From Lobulomyces angularis (Eukaryota; Chytridiomycota; Chytridiomycetes; Lobulomycetales; Lobulomycetaceae): a stretch of DNA of 40,081 bases. The stretch is from contig JADHYX010000196.1 of assembly GCA_027604685.1 (NCBI GenBank), positions 1 through 40,081 on the forward strand. Direction: 5' to 3'. The translations under genes were made by a program, and so were the position numbers. Position 1 is the first letter of the stretch. Every line of letters begins with the position of its first letter. Below, piece by piece: positions 9,521 through 21,700 of this stretch. Below the pieces are notes generated by a model. It was not told the DNA's origin. It made no database searches and was given only the letters and a program-made list of their open reading frames with translations.

Positions 9521-12286
9521 CTAATTATACAAATTTTTAATCTCCAATATATCTAAAGCGACCCCAATTTGGGTTCTTAAAGATTTGGTAATCCTAATGC
9601 AAAATGGATTTTCTCTAGTTTCTAATATTTTTAGCAAAACACCTTTAAAATGAAAACTTAGTAATTCCCATTGTAAATCTTCATTCTGGGACCAGCCAGC
9701 CTTACACTTCAATTTTTCAAGACAAATTTCTATTATATCCTTAAAGCTTTCACCCAGTAGTATTTCAAACGTAGGACTCAGTACAATAGGTAAAAATTCC
9801 TTGTCCAAGTTACAAAACCCAAGTAACTCGCGATTCTGAACACTTTCAAAATTTTTAAATTTTTTTTCTGGAAGCTTTAATAACAAAATGGAGCTTAATG
9901 CCCTGATGGAGCATAAAATTATATCTAAACTGCTACCTTCAATTTCGGAAAGTGGCGATAATTTGAATTTCCTAGTTTCATTCAGTTGGGAGCTGTGGAT
10001 CTTTATTAATGCCCATAAATACCATATGTTTAATTGCATATTACAGAGTCTCAAATTCCAATTCAAATGTTCTAAGCTTTTAACTCCCCTAATTGACCAA
10101 AAATCCATTAAACTTTCAAAAATTCTAAATTTTTCAGGAAAAATTATGTCATGCCATTCAATTAACTTATTGTGAAGGTCTAATATATCAATAGCGTTGA
10201 ATACGGAAAAATCTTGTAAATGAAAATGTCCATTTTTTTTGGTGAATCTGACAACCCTATTAAATATATTTTTTTTAAATTTATTCCATAATAAAGACTT
10301 ACCTTCTAAAAAGAAAACACAGTTGCATAGTAAAATGGACGTTTAAAGAAATGCCATCATCAAGTAAAGGCTTCTATAGCAAAGATTAAATACTAACAAT
10401 AATAAAAAAGTGTGAAATACTATATCTTTTAATTTATAAACAGCGCCTTCGAAATTCCTACTCTGTTGAAATCTGGCAATCTGGGTATTCTTAAAAAATT
10501 CCCATTCTTTTTCTATAGTATACTCATGAAATTCATTTTCATTACCGATCAAAAGATAAATAAGGCTGCCCAGTTCTAACAATCTAATCAATATTTTGTA
10601 AGTAATATTGAATAATGTTCTCTTACCTTGCCCAAATTATTTTTCTTGCTTGAATATCTTCAATATCATTGTATAATTTTTGAAATTTGTTTTCTGGGTT
10701 TGGCTTATCAAAATTAAAAAGATATCCAATATCTTGCAACTTAACTAAATGAAAAAGTTTTTCTAAGTTAATGTGAAAACAAAATTAGTAACTTACGCAA
10801 CCAAAACAAACCATTTTCCTTATCATCAAAAATGAAAAAAAGGGAAGAAAGAAAATAAATACTCTCAATGTAACCAATTGAATAAATTTCGTCACTGTTT
10901 ACAACTGTCTTCAAAATATCTGAGGTCATTTTTGCAAAAAGCATAGAAGCCTTGTAGGGACTTCCCCCAAATTTTTCAGTAAACAATAAATAATGCCTCG
11001 ATCTTAAACATCCCAAGGCAAAAGATAAGTATAAAGAATAATCATTTAAGTTTGAAATCATTAATTCTAAGGGAAAAAATTATTAGTTGCTCGAAATGAT
11101 TTTAGACTTACTTGCAAACTCAACTTCACAAAAAACTTTTTTACTGGATAAGTAATATTTATTAAATAGGTTCCGCTTGTTAGCTGAATAAGATTTTATA
11201 GCAGCCAAATAAAAATGATTTTTTTGATAAACAGTTCTGTTTAGGTGTAGGTACAATAAATTCTCATTCTTTAAATTTAAATCCTCTGCTGCATTATGAT
11301 CTGAACCTTCTTCCAATTCAATGGCAGAAACTACCACACAATCATTTGGAACCACTGGAATGTTGTTTCTTATAAAATGTTTTAATTTTTCATCAACTCC
11401 AATTCTAATTATATGAAAAGAATAAAGTTAAATAAACCAGTTGCAATACTTAACTTACTTAAAATAAGGAAAATCTTGTATCGAATTTGGTAGATATGTT
11501 CTTAAGCTATCACTTCCTACAAAAATAAAAAAACTTAGTACTAACAAAAAAAATTTTAAAAACCATATGCCAGCAGTAAATTTTGATTACTTAAGGTTTT
11601 TAAAAGCACGTGGTAGTTAGAAAGGTTGAAGACACCATCCCCATTATTTAAAAACATTTGATTTAAGTCATCAAAAAACTTTTTTAAGTTGCTGAAATTA
11701 TCGGGGTTAGAGTAAAAACTGAAATCAACATTGCTTTTTATTACAGAAGGGGTTTCCGTTTGGGCTGAAAATTTGTTAATCCTTTGAAGACTACCATTTT
11801 TGGTAAAATTACTATCATTTGAGTTATTATTAACTAAGTTTGGGTTATTTTCATATACGGTATTTAAATTTTTTTCTTGTGGTAACTTATCCTTTTTTTT
11901 AAGCTTTGATTCACTTTTATTTTCGCCATTTTCGCTGAAAGATTCTCTTAAAGTTGTTAAGGAAACTTTAATTTTTTCTATTGATTTATCTAAAGTGTTC
12001 TTTACTCCTCGTTTTTTACATATTTCTCGGTATACACAATCTATGAAATTGAATTTTAACATTTTTAAGTAGTTTTTAAAAAAATATTGGAAATTTTGTT
12101 AAAAACGATCAAACCTTGACCTAACATGACACATTTACTACAAAATGGCTTAACTGAATCACATTTTCTTTTTCTTATTATTTATTTGACAAGGACAAAT
12201 GAATAGAGAATCAAAGACTTCATTTCATACCTTAACCTGCACATATCACACGCTTGCTTGGAAACCATACCTCGCAAATTACCCAT
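9521..12286 (-). CDS. Zn(II)2Cys6 transcription factor, paralogue B
   Basis: Paralogue of the regulator at 3630-6609, 766 residues. Exons in gene order: 12286-12231, 12173-12115, 12040-11564, 11516-11459, 11404-11112, 11066-10797, 10744-10627, 10583-10421, 10373-10303, 10256-9521; all phases agree. The zinc cluster is complete: CDMCRLRKRKC, then CSKC and the sixth Cys in QDC. The polar linker is rich in Ser, Asn and Lys. The C-terminal region keeps the shared blocks (CLRSRHYLLFTEKFGGSP, IEGSSLDIILCSIRALSS, EFLPIVLSPTFEILL). Two differences from A: intron 1 lies 18 coding bases further downstream, and the last intron of A is absent. The donor of intron 3 (GTTTTT) is weak. The target genes are unknown. 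Confidence 0.87.
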
Positions 12287-12421
12287 GATATAATGTTGAA
12301 AAAAACAAATGAATTGAAGATTGGAAATTATTTTGTTAATAGAAAAATTATTTGTATTTATAATAAATTTTATATTTTAGACACAATTGATGTTGTTGAT
12401 TGAGGAGTTAATTATATTTAT

Positions 12422-12608
12422 ATGTATGGATTAGAAGGTAATTTTTTTTTTGTATTTGATGTATGAAATTAAAATAGGTTCTTTTGATATCAAGAAGAAG
12501 AAATTAAAATATTTACTTAATTCATTAACTCAAAGTCAACTGGAGGTAAATTCCATCAAATACATTACAGTACATTATGCAGTAAAAAACTTTTATAGTG
12601 TATTTTAA
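12422..12608 (+). CDS. Possible small two-exon gene of unknown function
   Basis: A Met at 12422 begins MYGLEG; a good intron (12438-12477, GTAATT to ATAG) joins it in phase to SFDIKKKKLKYLLNSLTQS and QLE. Read on without another intron, the frame closes at 12606-12608, giving about 48 residues. Alternatively a donor after QLE (GTAAAT at 12545) could splice to an acceptor at 12596 or 12696. The clean in-phase intron and lysine-rich helix are the only support. I do not recognise a family, and it may be a relic. Confidence 0.3.
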
Positions 12609-13379
12609 ATATAAACATATAAAGCAGTGTCCTCTGTACCTTTAAGTATATTATGAAATTGTAAAACTCAAATTCAAGTCTACAAATTTATTTTTAGGTG
12701 TTTTACGGTATCAAAATCTATAAGATCTCAATTCTTATACAGTTTCTGCCTAGTGTTTCATCTGTTTTTTGACGAAGCATCCCAAATTTTCTTTGTTGAC
12801 TAGGCCACTCACTTGGTTTCAACAATGCAATATAAAGAAGGTTTAAATTGTAGACACTGGGTAGTAAAAAAACTGCAAACTTTACCATTTATGCTGGTAA
12901 CTTTAAAAGCAAAGTACAATAAAGGTTTTTCTGAATAAGGAAAATATTGATAATTGAAATAACAGTAAAAACAAATTCAACAGTGAAAGATGTGCCAATT
13001 TCGGCAGTTAATTTCTATTTTATTACATTTATTTACGCGTATCCCTGTAAGCAGCATCCTTATCTCAAACTAATAGTCATAATTATTTTAAAATATATTG
13101 CGCACTTAACACATTTGTTTTAGATTATTTTTAAAAAATCATACTGAAATTGCAATAGAAATTTTTATAGTAATGCGGTTTGAAACTTAATTGTACGGTT
13201 ATCAATTTTTTAGATGAAATTTAATAGAAATGTAACTAACAAAATCAATCCAAATTGGAAACTCGTTTATGGTTTTTTTTAGACAATTTCAAAAAATTTG
13301 TTAGGTTTGCCAAAATCCTTAATAAAAACAAAAATAAACAATTTAATATAACTAGAATAAGAAAATTACATACTATAAA
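12609..13379. other. Spacer before topoisomerase I
   Basis: Apart from the degenerate repeat at 12691-12848 I see no coding frame or RNA gene in this AT-rich stretch. The last bases before 13380 presumably hold the topoisomerase promoter, though no clear core element stands out. Confidence 0.45.
12691..12848 (+). repeat. Degenerate direct repeat, right copy
   Basis: Partner of 9221-9382. Inside it is ATACAGTTTCTGCCTAG (about 12737-12753), a motif that recurs as ACAGTTACTGCCTAG near 6780 and ACAGTTTCTACCTAG near 18600. Diverged repeats of one old element would explain this; the origin is unknown. Confidence 0.45.
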
Positions 13380-16300
13380 ATGGGTCAAGATAATTTAGAA
13401 ACTGTATTACCTTTTAATAAAATTTATCAAATACATTGTTTATTAATCAATTTATGATCTTTTACTAGACAAAGAGGAGAGTAAGTCAAAAAAAAGAGGA
13501 CTCTGAGAGTGAAGATTTGCCTATGGTAACTTAGCTTTAAATTTTCATTAACATGTTTTTACGAAGGCTAAAAGGGTCAAGTCTAACGGCAAAAAGGTTT
13601 GCAATATTTCTTTACAACCATTAATTACGCTAATAGAATATAAGTTCTGATTCGGATTCCTCTTCACACGAACCATTGGTAATTATTCTTTACTTCATTT
13701 TTTGGAGTAAACTTGAACTTATAATATTACATAGATTGAAATATCACTACACAATGCGTTAACAATCTCTATTTTTTAACTAAATTATCTCAAAATAATT
13801 TAAATTTTAACTTTGAATAAAAAATTAAAATAGAAAAAAAGAATTGCAAAAAAAAAGATAGTGGATAAAGAAACGGAAGAAGATTCATCGAATGATAAGC
13901 CATTAGTAAAATTTACATTTATTGACTTTAGTTGATTGCTTTATTAATTTAGGCTAAGAGGAAAAAAGTGCAAAAAAAAAAAAAAAAAAATTCGACAGAT
14001 TCCAATGATGAAGAAATTGAAAACGATGATAGTTATGGGTCTGATTCGTTTGGGAGTGATGAGCCGCTAGTAAGAAAATAATAATTCAATAAATTAATAA
14101 TGTAACACTGTAAGAATAAAAAACGTACCAAACGTATAAGCAAGACTACAGTTAAAAAAATTGTGAAGATGAACGAAGACACTTCGGAAAATACCTCGGT
14201 ATGGTATACATGTCATTCTTACTTACTTACTTTTGTAGCTAAAACGGCAAAGAAATTCAGTCAAAAAAAAAACCGAAACTGTTGTTACAAAAATCAACAT
14301 GGAAAAAAAAAAGTCTACTTCAAAAATTGAAAATGGTTTAAAATCTAAGGAAGATGTGGTTGGGGATGCTGACGAACTAGGGGAGGGTGAAGAAGAGTCT
14401 GAGGAGTATAAGTGGTGGCTGGAAAGTGTTGATGACTCTGTTAAATGGCAAACACTGGAGCATTCAGGTCCGCTGTTTCCACCTCCGTATGAACCTCATG
14501 GAGTAAAAATGAAATATGATGGTTTTTTCTTTTTTTAAACTTATTAACTGGTATTTTCTTTTTTTTAGGAGTTGAAGTAGAATTGAAAAAAGATTCTGAA
14601 GAAGTAGCAACTTTTTTCGCGGCTATATTGGTATACTACTTCCATATTTTTTTTTCTCATTTTATTTTAATTCTGTAGCAAACTGATTATGTGAAAGATA
14701 AAACTTTTAGAGAAAATTTTTTTAAAGATTTTAAAAAAATTTTAAAAAAAGATAAAAATAATATAATTAAAGAATATGAAAAATGTGATTTTACCCCAAT
14801 TTATGACTACTTACAAGTCGAAAAAGAAAAGAAAAAGCTCTTGACCAAGGAGGATAAAAAAAAAATTAAAGATGAGAAAGCTTCAATAGATTTAAAGTAT
14901 GGATGGTGTTTATTAAATGGTAGGAAAGAAAAGGTTGGAAATTATAGAATTGAACCACCTGGTTTATTTCGTGGAAGAGGAAGTATATGCATTATTCGCA
15001 TAATGTGTAATTTTTTTTATTGCTTATTAGTGCACCCCCTCACTGGCACTTTAAAACTAAGAGTTCAACCTGAACAAGTAACTATTAATATTGGAGAAGA
15101 GGCTGTTATTCCCACGCCACCAGATGGCCATAAATGGGGGAAAGTTCAGCATGATCCAAAGGTGCACAATCAACTTAAAAATCCTTTTTTTTAAACTATT
15201 TGTGCTGTAGGTTAGCTGGCTTGCCACATGGAAAGATAACGTTAATGACAATATAAAATATATTTTTCTTGCAGCAAATTCTTCTTTAAAGGGCCAAAGT
15301 GACTTAAAAAAATTTGAAAAGGCTCGAGAGTTAAAGGTATAATTCGGTTGGGGAAATTTTAATTGAAGTTTAAATTATAGAAACACATACATAGAATTAG
15401 GACTTCTTACACTGCAGAATTAACTGATCAAGTGACTGCCATTAGACAAAGGGCTACAGCAATGTATCTTATTGACAAACTCGGTAAGTTTAATATGTAT
15501 TTTCATTATTCATATTTTGTTAACTAGCCTTAAGAGCTGGGAATGAAAAGGGTGAAGACGAAGCTGACACAGTTGGGTGTTGTTCTTTAAGATATGAACA
15601 CATTACTTTAGAACCTCCAAATACTGTAATTTTTGATTTTCTTGGTAAGGACTCAATTCGTTACTATAATGAAGTTCAAGTCGATGCACAAGTTTTTAAA
15701 AATTTGAAAATATTCAAAAAGGAACCAAAAAAGGAAGGAGATCAATTGTTTGATCGTTTAACGGTAAGTAAAAATGTATGGTTGGTAATAAATTAAGCTA
15801 TATTGGAAAGACTGGCCAGCTGAATAAGCATTTAAGCTCGCAAATGGCCGGATTAACTGGCAAAGTTTTTCGTACATTTAATGCCAGTTTCACTTTTCAA
15901 CAAGAACTTTTAAAAACTCCAACCAATGGTAAGAAATTAAAAAAACATTAGTCAATCATAACTTTTAAGGTACTGTCCAAGAAAAAATTTTGGCCTATAA
16001 TAGGGCCAACAGACAAGTCGCAGTATTATGTAATCACCAGCGTAGCATTCCAAAGGGGTAGCTTAATGCAATTTTTTTTTTTATAAATTAAATCTTTTAT
16101 ACAATCTTAAATAATAGTCATGGAAACCAAATGAGCAAAATTAATGAAAAGGTTTTTATATTAACTGTCTAATCAATCGAATTGGATTTTTTTTTTTTAG
16201 ATTAGCGTTTTTAAACTTGAATTAAAGTTAGTAAAGGAGTTGATTTTAAAACTTCTTCCCAAAGCGAAAAAAAGTCGTCCAGAATTACTAGAGGAAATAT

Positions 16301-17009
16301 CTGATTTTGAAGAGGAGGAAGTTTCGCGAGTTAAGAAAGAATACAAATTGTTTGAAATGGAAAAGTTCAGAAAAAAATTGGAAAAAAAAAACGAAGATAA
16401 AAAAAATGAAAAAATTAAAGAGGAAACCTCCTTTGCGACGAAAGAAACGAAGAGTGAGGTTCGTAAATCTAAAAAAGCTCTTAGTGAAGATGAAGTCGAA
16501 AGTGGAAAAAAAAAGAAAGAGCTAGATGATTGGGTTATTTTAACCGAAAAAGAAATTGAAAAAGAGTGCAAAGAATTTGAAAAAACTGCTGGTTATCCTA
16601 GCATGAAAGAAAAACTTGAGAAAATGACCTTGGAAAGGTATACTTCATGAATATGCATTAAGAATACAAATCATCTCTATTAGATTGGAAAATAGACTTA
16701 AAATTTTAGTAGAAAAATTAAGGAGTCAAAATATGCAACTAGTTGATAAAGTAATAATATTTGTAAATTTTAAAAAGTTTATATTTTTCAGGAAGAGGGA
16801 AAGACTACTGCGTTGGGCACATCAAAAATAAATTATATTGATCCCAGAATCAGTGCAGCATGGTGTCATAAGAATGATGTACCGATTGACAAGATTTTTA
16901 ACGCAACTTTGAAGTTGAAGTTTAGATGGGCGCTAGACGTCGCTAAAGATTGGGTACTTAATTTTACTTATTTTCTGTTACTATGTACTATTTATTTTAG
17001 GAATTTTAA
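13380..17009 (+). CDS. TOP1: DNA topoisomerase I (type IB)
   Basis: Nuclear swivelase that nicks one DNA strand and holds it through a 3'-phosphotyrosine; 861 residues in 21 exons, all in phase. Residues 1 to about 190 are a charged tail encoded by eight exons (the first seven at 13380-13403, 13469-13525, 13567-13596, 13637-13678, 13834-13905, 13953-14069, 14115-14198). The core starts in exon 8 (14239-14521) with [20 protein letters not shown]. It continues through [81 protein letters not shown] and [17 protein letters not shown] long lysine/glutamate linker (exon 18, 16201-16637) precedes the catalytic tyrosine in [12 protein letters not shown] three-codon last exon supplies EF-stop, matching the family's C-terminal EF. 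Confidence 0.96.
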
Positions 17010-17400
17010 ACCGGACGATTTGGTTTTATTTATAAATATTCTTTTTCATTTAAATCCTAATTTTTTTTTTATATTTTTTATCTTTAATAATTCGTTTCAA
17101 TTATGCTTAAAATTTTCATGAGTTTTAAGTGAAATATATTGTTGTACATTAACTTCAAAAGTTGATAAAAATTTTCAGGTCACTTAACTCATAGCGTTTA
17201 TGTGAACCCTAAAATCTGTTACGAATTCATTCCTACTAATATTGGAAAGTTAAACCAAATTTATTAATTTTGGATATTTAGTGTCAACAATTTTAATTAT
17301 GTAAAAAATAATAACGAATTGTTTTTTTCAAAATTTCGTTACACAAAGAATATCTATAGAAATTGTATTATTTTTACTCCTACTAATTTTAACCTAACCA
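17010..17400. other. Spacer between topoisomerase I and the cyclin gene
   Basis: AT-rich 3' untranslated and promoter DNA. No feature was recognised. Confidence 0.5.
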
Positions 17401-18322
17401 ATGGATGAAAGTATTGATTTTATACTTAATTGCTCTAAAATGTTGAAGTTATCTCATGAGACAGTTGCAACGTATGAAAATTTTACTTTTTTAGCTGTAA
17501 AATTATGCGTTTAACTGTTTTTCTCCATAGTGCCTTGATTTACCAGCATAAAACAATTGATAAATTGAAGGAAATTGACAAAATGGTAAAATTTTATAAA
17601 TACAAACTAACAAAAATTTGAAACCTGGCAGATGCTAGCATTAACAAATCTTCAGCTTGCTTGTAAGCAAACGGAACAGCCGCGTAAGCTAAGAGATTAT
17701 CTAAATGTTGCATGGTATATTTAATGGATTTTAGTTTCTAAATATGGGAAACAATTTTTAGGTTTTTAATTTTTGATGGAAAGCATCTTGAGATAGGAGA
17801 TGTAAGTATAGTAGAATATAAAAATCCTATATTTTACTTTTGCAGTTATGATTTAAATGCGTTAACCATTCATTTTTACAACTTTGGTCAAATTTTTTTA
17901 GAAATATTTTAAATTGAGAGACTCTATTTGTTCCTTGGAATTGATTATTTTAAGAGTATTAGATTTTAATATCTATTATCAAACATCCTTTCCAAGAGGC
18001 GTTCAAATTTTTGAGTGGTATTCTAGCGTTAAACTAAATCGAGGTGGTTGCGTGGGTAAAAATATTCATATATTAACTCTCCTAACTGTTATATCTAGAA
18101 TATAAAAAAAAATTAGCAAAAGTTTATTTTACTTTAATGCTTGATTGCTATAAGTTTGATTTCATTTTGAACTTCAAATTTAAAATTATCGCTTTAAGTA
18201 CTTTTTATTTAACTTTAAAGAGTTTTAATTTAAACTTTGAAATTATTGAGTTTTATAATATTTTTAAAAAAGAATTTAAATTTAATCTGATAGAAGTTGA
18301 AGGTGATTTACTTATTGTTTAA
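17401..18322 (+). CDS. Cyclin-Q-like (CCNQ/FAM58) C-type cyclin
   Basis: Predicted cyclin of 208 residues, about the size of cyclin Q. Exons: 17401-17471, 17531-17585, 17632-17714, 17762-17801, 17902-18055, 18099-18322; phases agree. The first cyclin box shows LKLSHETVATALIYQHK, LQLACKQTEQPRKLRDYLNVA and KLRDSICSLELIILRVLDF, the last closely resembling the LRDSI-x2-CELLMLRVL-x-F block of cyclin Q. The second fold (LAKVYFTLMLDCYKFDF, KIIALSTFYLTLKSF) is weaker, as usual. Cyclin Q activates CDK10 in animals; the partner here is unknown. It could be another transcriptional cyclin (K, L or T type), but the short length and box argue for Q. The donor at 18056 was preferred over one at 18044 because it is GTAAAA. 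Confidence 0.75.
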
Positions 18323-18718
18323 AATTTAACCATTTTAATTTTTTTACTAGAATTTTTAAATGCATTTTTAGATAATATGATGTCAACACTTATCTAATCA
18401 ATGGTATAAGATGGAAAATATATTTGATTGTCTAATTTTTAGTGCTATTTTGTTCTTATAATAATATAATTTTTTTTCTTTTTCGAAATGGCAATCCAAA
18501 AATCGCTCTTGTTTGGAACAATAAAGCAAAAGGTGTCTCCCCTATGCAAATACTTTTAATAATGAAAAAGACTTCACTTCTCGGTATTGGAAGCAAATAC
18601 AGTTTCTACCTAGACCTTAGTCCTTGTTTTTCTATTCCAGTTTCCAATACTTCATCTTAATACAATATTTTTCTAAAATTTTCAATCTTTCTAAAACCCT
18701 CCTAAATTTTTTGATCTG
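18323..18718. other. Spacer between the cyclin and SET genes
   Basis: Holds a 72-codon plus frame (18442-18660) that I do not recognise and do not call, and the motif ACAGTTTCTACCTAG near 18600. Confidence 0.4.
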
Positions 18719-21700
18719 ATGGAAGACAAGTATCCACGACCCCATCTTTCCATCTTGGCGAAAGAAGCAAGAAATCAAGTAATAAAGTCATGGCTGCAAA
18801 AAAAAGATTTCTTTGGATTTAAAAATGATTTACCGCAAAATGTAAAGAATAAAACCAAAAAAAAACCAAATCTTAAACAAGTGAGTACAATTTAAAGCTC
18901 AAATTTCATTTAGGTAGTGCTTACTTTAGAAGCTTCTTTTGGTTTATTTCCTGTTGAAAAATGGGATAATGTTGTAAAATGTCTAGTTAGACATCAGTAT
19001 GGAACTGATAACTTAGAATCTTTAAAAAAAAAGGGTTTCAATCAATTTAACACAAATCCTTTTCCTATTACAAAATCTGCTGTGGTTGAAGCTGTGGATA
19101 AAGATGATCCTAGAGGTTATTATTTTTTTTTTAAAAGTTTAAAAAATTTCAACACTTTTTTTTAATTTTTTTTGTAATTTTTGAGAAGTTGGTTTAAGAG
19201 GTGGAAAAAAAGTGTTAGCAACTCGATTTTTAAGAAATAATGAAATTATTGGAATATACGAAGGTTTTGAAGTAATGGAATATGAGCATGTATAACCTAA
19301 GTATTAATAAATTTAAATTTTTTAATAAGATTATTTTTTTATTTTAGGCAAAAGATATAAATATATTAAGCGAGTTTTACTTGGAATATAAATCAATATC
19401 CGCACGTCCTGAAATTGATGTTTACAAAATTCCTATAGATGTTTTTAGAAGTTCTGGAGTTAGAATCCCTGAAAGAAAAGGAAATAAAAACATTTCCATT
19501 GTAAATGAAAATGATTTTGTTAATTTTTACTGTGAATTGGTGGTGGATGGGAGCTCCAATAGTGGCTATTTTTCCTGGTTTTTAGAAATTATATATTCTA
19601 ACTTAATTTATTACCAACATTATATTATCGTAGGTGCAGCGAGATAAATGACTTCCGTTTAAATCCATTAGAAGCACTGAATCAACCTCCTCTAAAAAAG
19701 CAACTCCAAAATGTTAGAAGACCTAACGTGGTTTTCCGGGAAGTAAAAATATTGGGTTGGCCAGTTATTTTTATTGTTACCACCAGAACAATTCAAGTAG
19801 GAGAAGAACTTCTTATTGATTATGGTTTGGACGACTATTGGGAGTCAATGCAAAGGTAATCATTCTTTTTTTTATAACTTATTTTCTATTTTTAGAATAC
19901 TAAAAGATCATGCTATTGCTAAATCAATTCCTCAATCAATACATCCAAATTTTAGTGCAATGGCGTTAAAACTACAGGAATTGGCAAAAAACTTTAATTT
20001 TAGACAAAATGAAGAAACAAATGAAAAAATTAAAACAATAGATTTATCCGATTTTTATAATGATGTAGATCGTTTAAATCTATTTTTAGAAAAGCATTTT
20101 GAAATTAATGACAGCCTAGAAAATGTTCACAGAAGTCACTATAATAGTATCACAGGTGCTAACAATAAACAAGAAGAGGAACTGTTTGAAGGTTGGAATT
20201 TTTTTAAAACAAAAAAAATTTATAAATTTGTTGAAAATAGATGATGACGACTTTTCAGTAATTTTAGATCAATACAACAATGTAAATCATTGTTTATCTA
20301 TTTTAGTAGAATGTATTTTTTATCAGTTAATAAGAATAAATTATACGGAAGAATTTTGGAGGCATTTTCTTGGATATGATAACTATGATATCACCCAAGA
20401 TGTATTAAAAAAGGAATTTTTTGAAATATATATAATAATTGGGTTTATTTTTTAGAAATTTTGCAAGATCTCTCCTTATTGGAGCAATAGAATTACCATG
20501 TACACTAGCAAAAATAATCCATTAGCAGCTCTATTTTTCAAATTAGAGAGTGGCCATTTTACTATCGAAAAAGTTCCCGCTGAAATTTCAAATAGTTTGG
20601 AATCGAAACATAGCAGAAAAGAACTTTTAGTAAAAGCTTATTTAAACATTGTGGACGCTATCAACCACCCTATTCTATTGCAAAATGCTTTGTCGTTTAG
20701 TAAAGAAATTGTAAACAGTGTACCAGAGACGATATTAAAATCATTTAATGAATATTTTTTCAAGTGTTTTGGTTTTTGTCAAACTTGCTCTGAGGTTATA
20801 TTCATTCCAAATACAAAAATTCTTGAGCACGATTTAAGTCTGGAACAATTTTTTGATGACGTATGCCGATGTTTTAATTGCAAACAAAAATTACCTAGAA
20901 ATTTAACTGAAAATAATTTTAATGAATTAAATGTTTGCTTTATTTTTTTTTTTTTGGTGTTAAAAATTAATTTTTTTTTTTTTTTTTGTTTTTAAGTTAC
21001 TGTGTAAAAGATATAAACTTCGTCCTACTTTAAGTAACACCAAATTTACCACAAAAAAAACAATTTCTGCAGTAAGTATTTCTAAAAATATTTAAACGAA
21101 AAAATAATTTCTAATTTTTTAGGGATCAGAAAAAAAAGTTATTGAAGCGCCAAACATGAAGAAAAGTAATTCAATTAATAAAATAATGGTGGAAAATATT
21201 AAAAAAAAAAATAATGCAAATTTAAATACTATCACCAATGAAGAAAACGTTCCACATAAAATACCAGAGGAAGAAATTTTGATAAATAACATTTTTGAAA
21301 CCATTGTTAATGATGACTTTGATAAAAGTAGGAAATTTTTTTTTATATTTTTATAATTTTTTTGCAGCATCCTGTCGTCCAATTCATTTGACTAATGATG
21401 AAGTAAATGATTTTTATCAAAAGGTTAAAAATGAAATTGAATTAATATTAATACATGTTTTAATCTTTCCTTGAGTATAGATTTTGGAACCTCGCTTTCA
21501 CACTTTCAACGATTTCCTAGAACAAGCGATTATTTCAGTAAAAAATTCAATGTTAAGGAATAGAAGTGATATTTTAAAAAAATTGAATAGGATTGTATAA
21601 AAACAAAAATTGAAAATTGAATGTATAACTTCTGAGCTAATTCAAATTTTTTTTTTTTAAGAGAATTTTCAAAGATTTACAATTGAAGGCTCTGAGTGAA

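Noticed and set aside
9888..10175. Plus-strand frame inside zinc-cluster paralogue B
   Set aside because: Antisense to the well-supported last exon of paralogue B.
16197..16571. Minus-strand frame opposite the topoisomerase linker
   Set aside because: Mirror image of the lysine/glutamate-rich linker; the Ser/Phe-rich composition is an artefact of that strand.
18442..18660. 72-codon plus-strand frame between the cyclin and SET genes
   Set aside because: No recognisable domain, begins in a hydrophobic T-rich run, no in-phase exon partners found.
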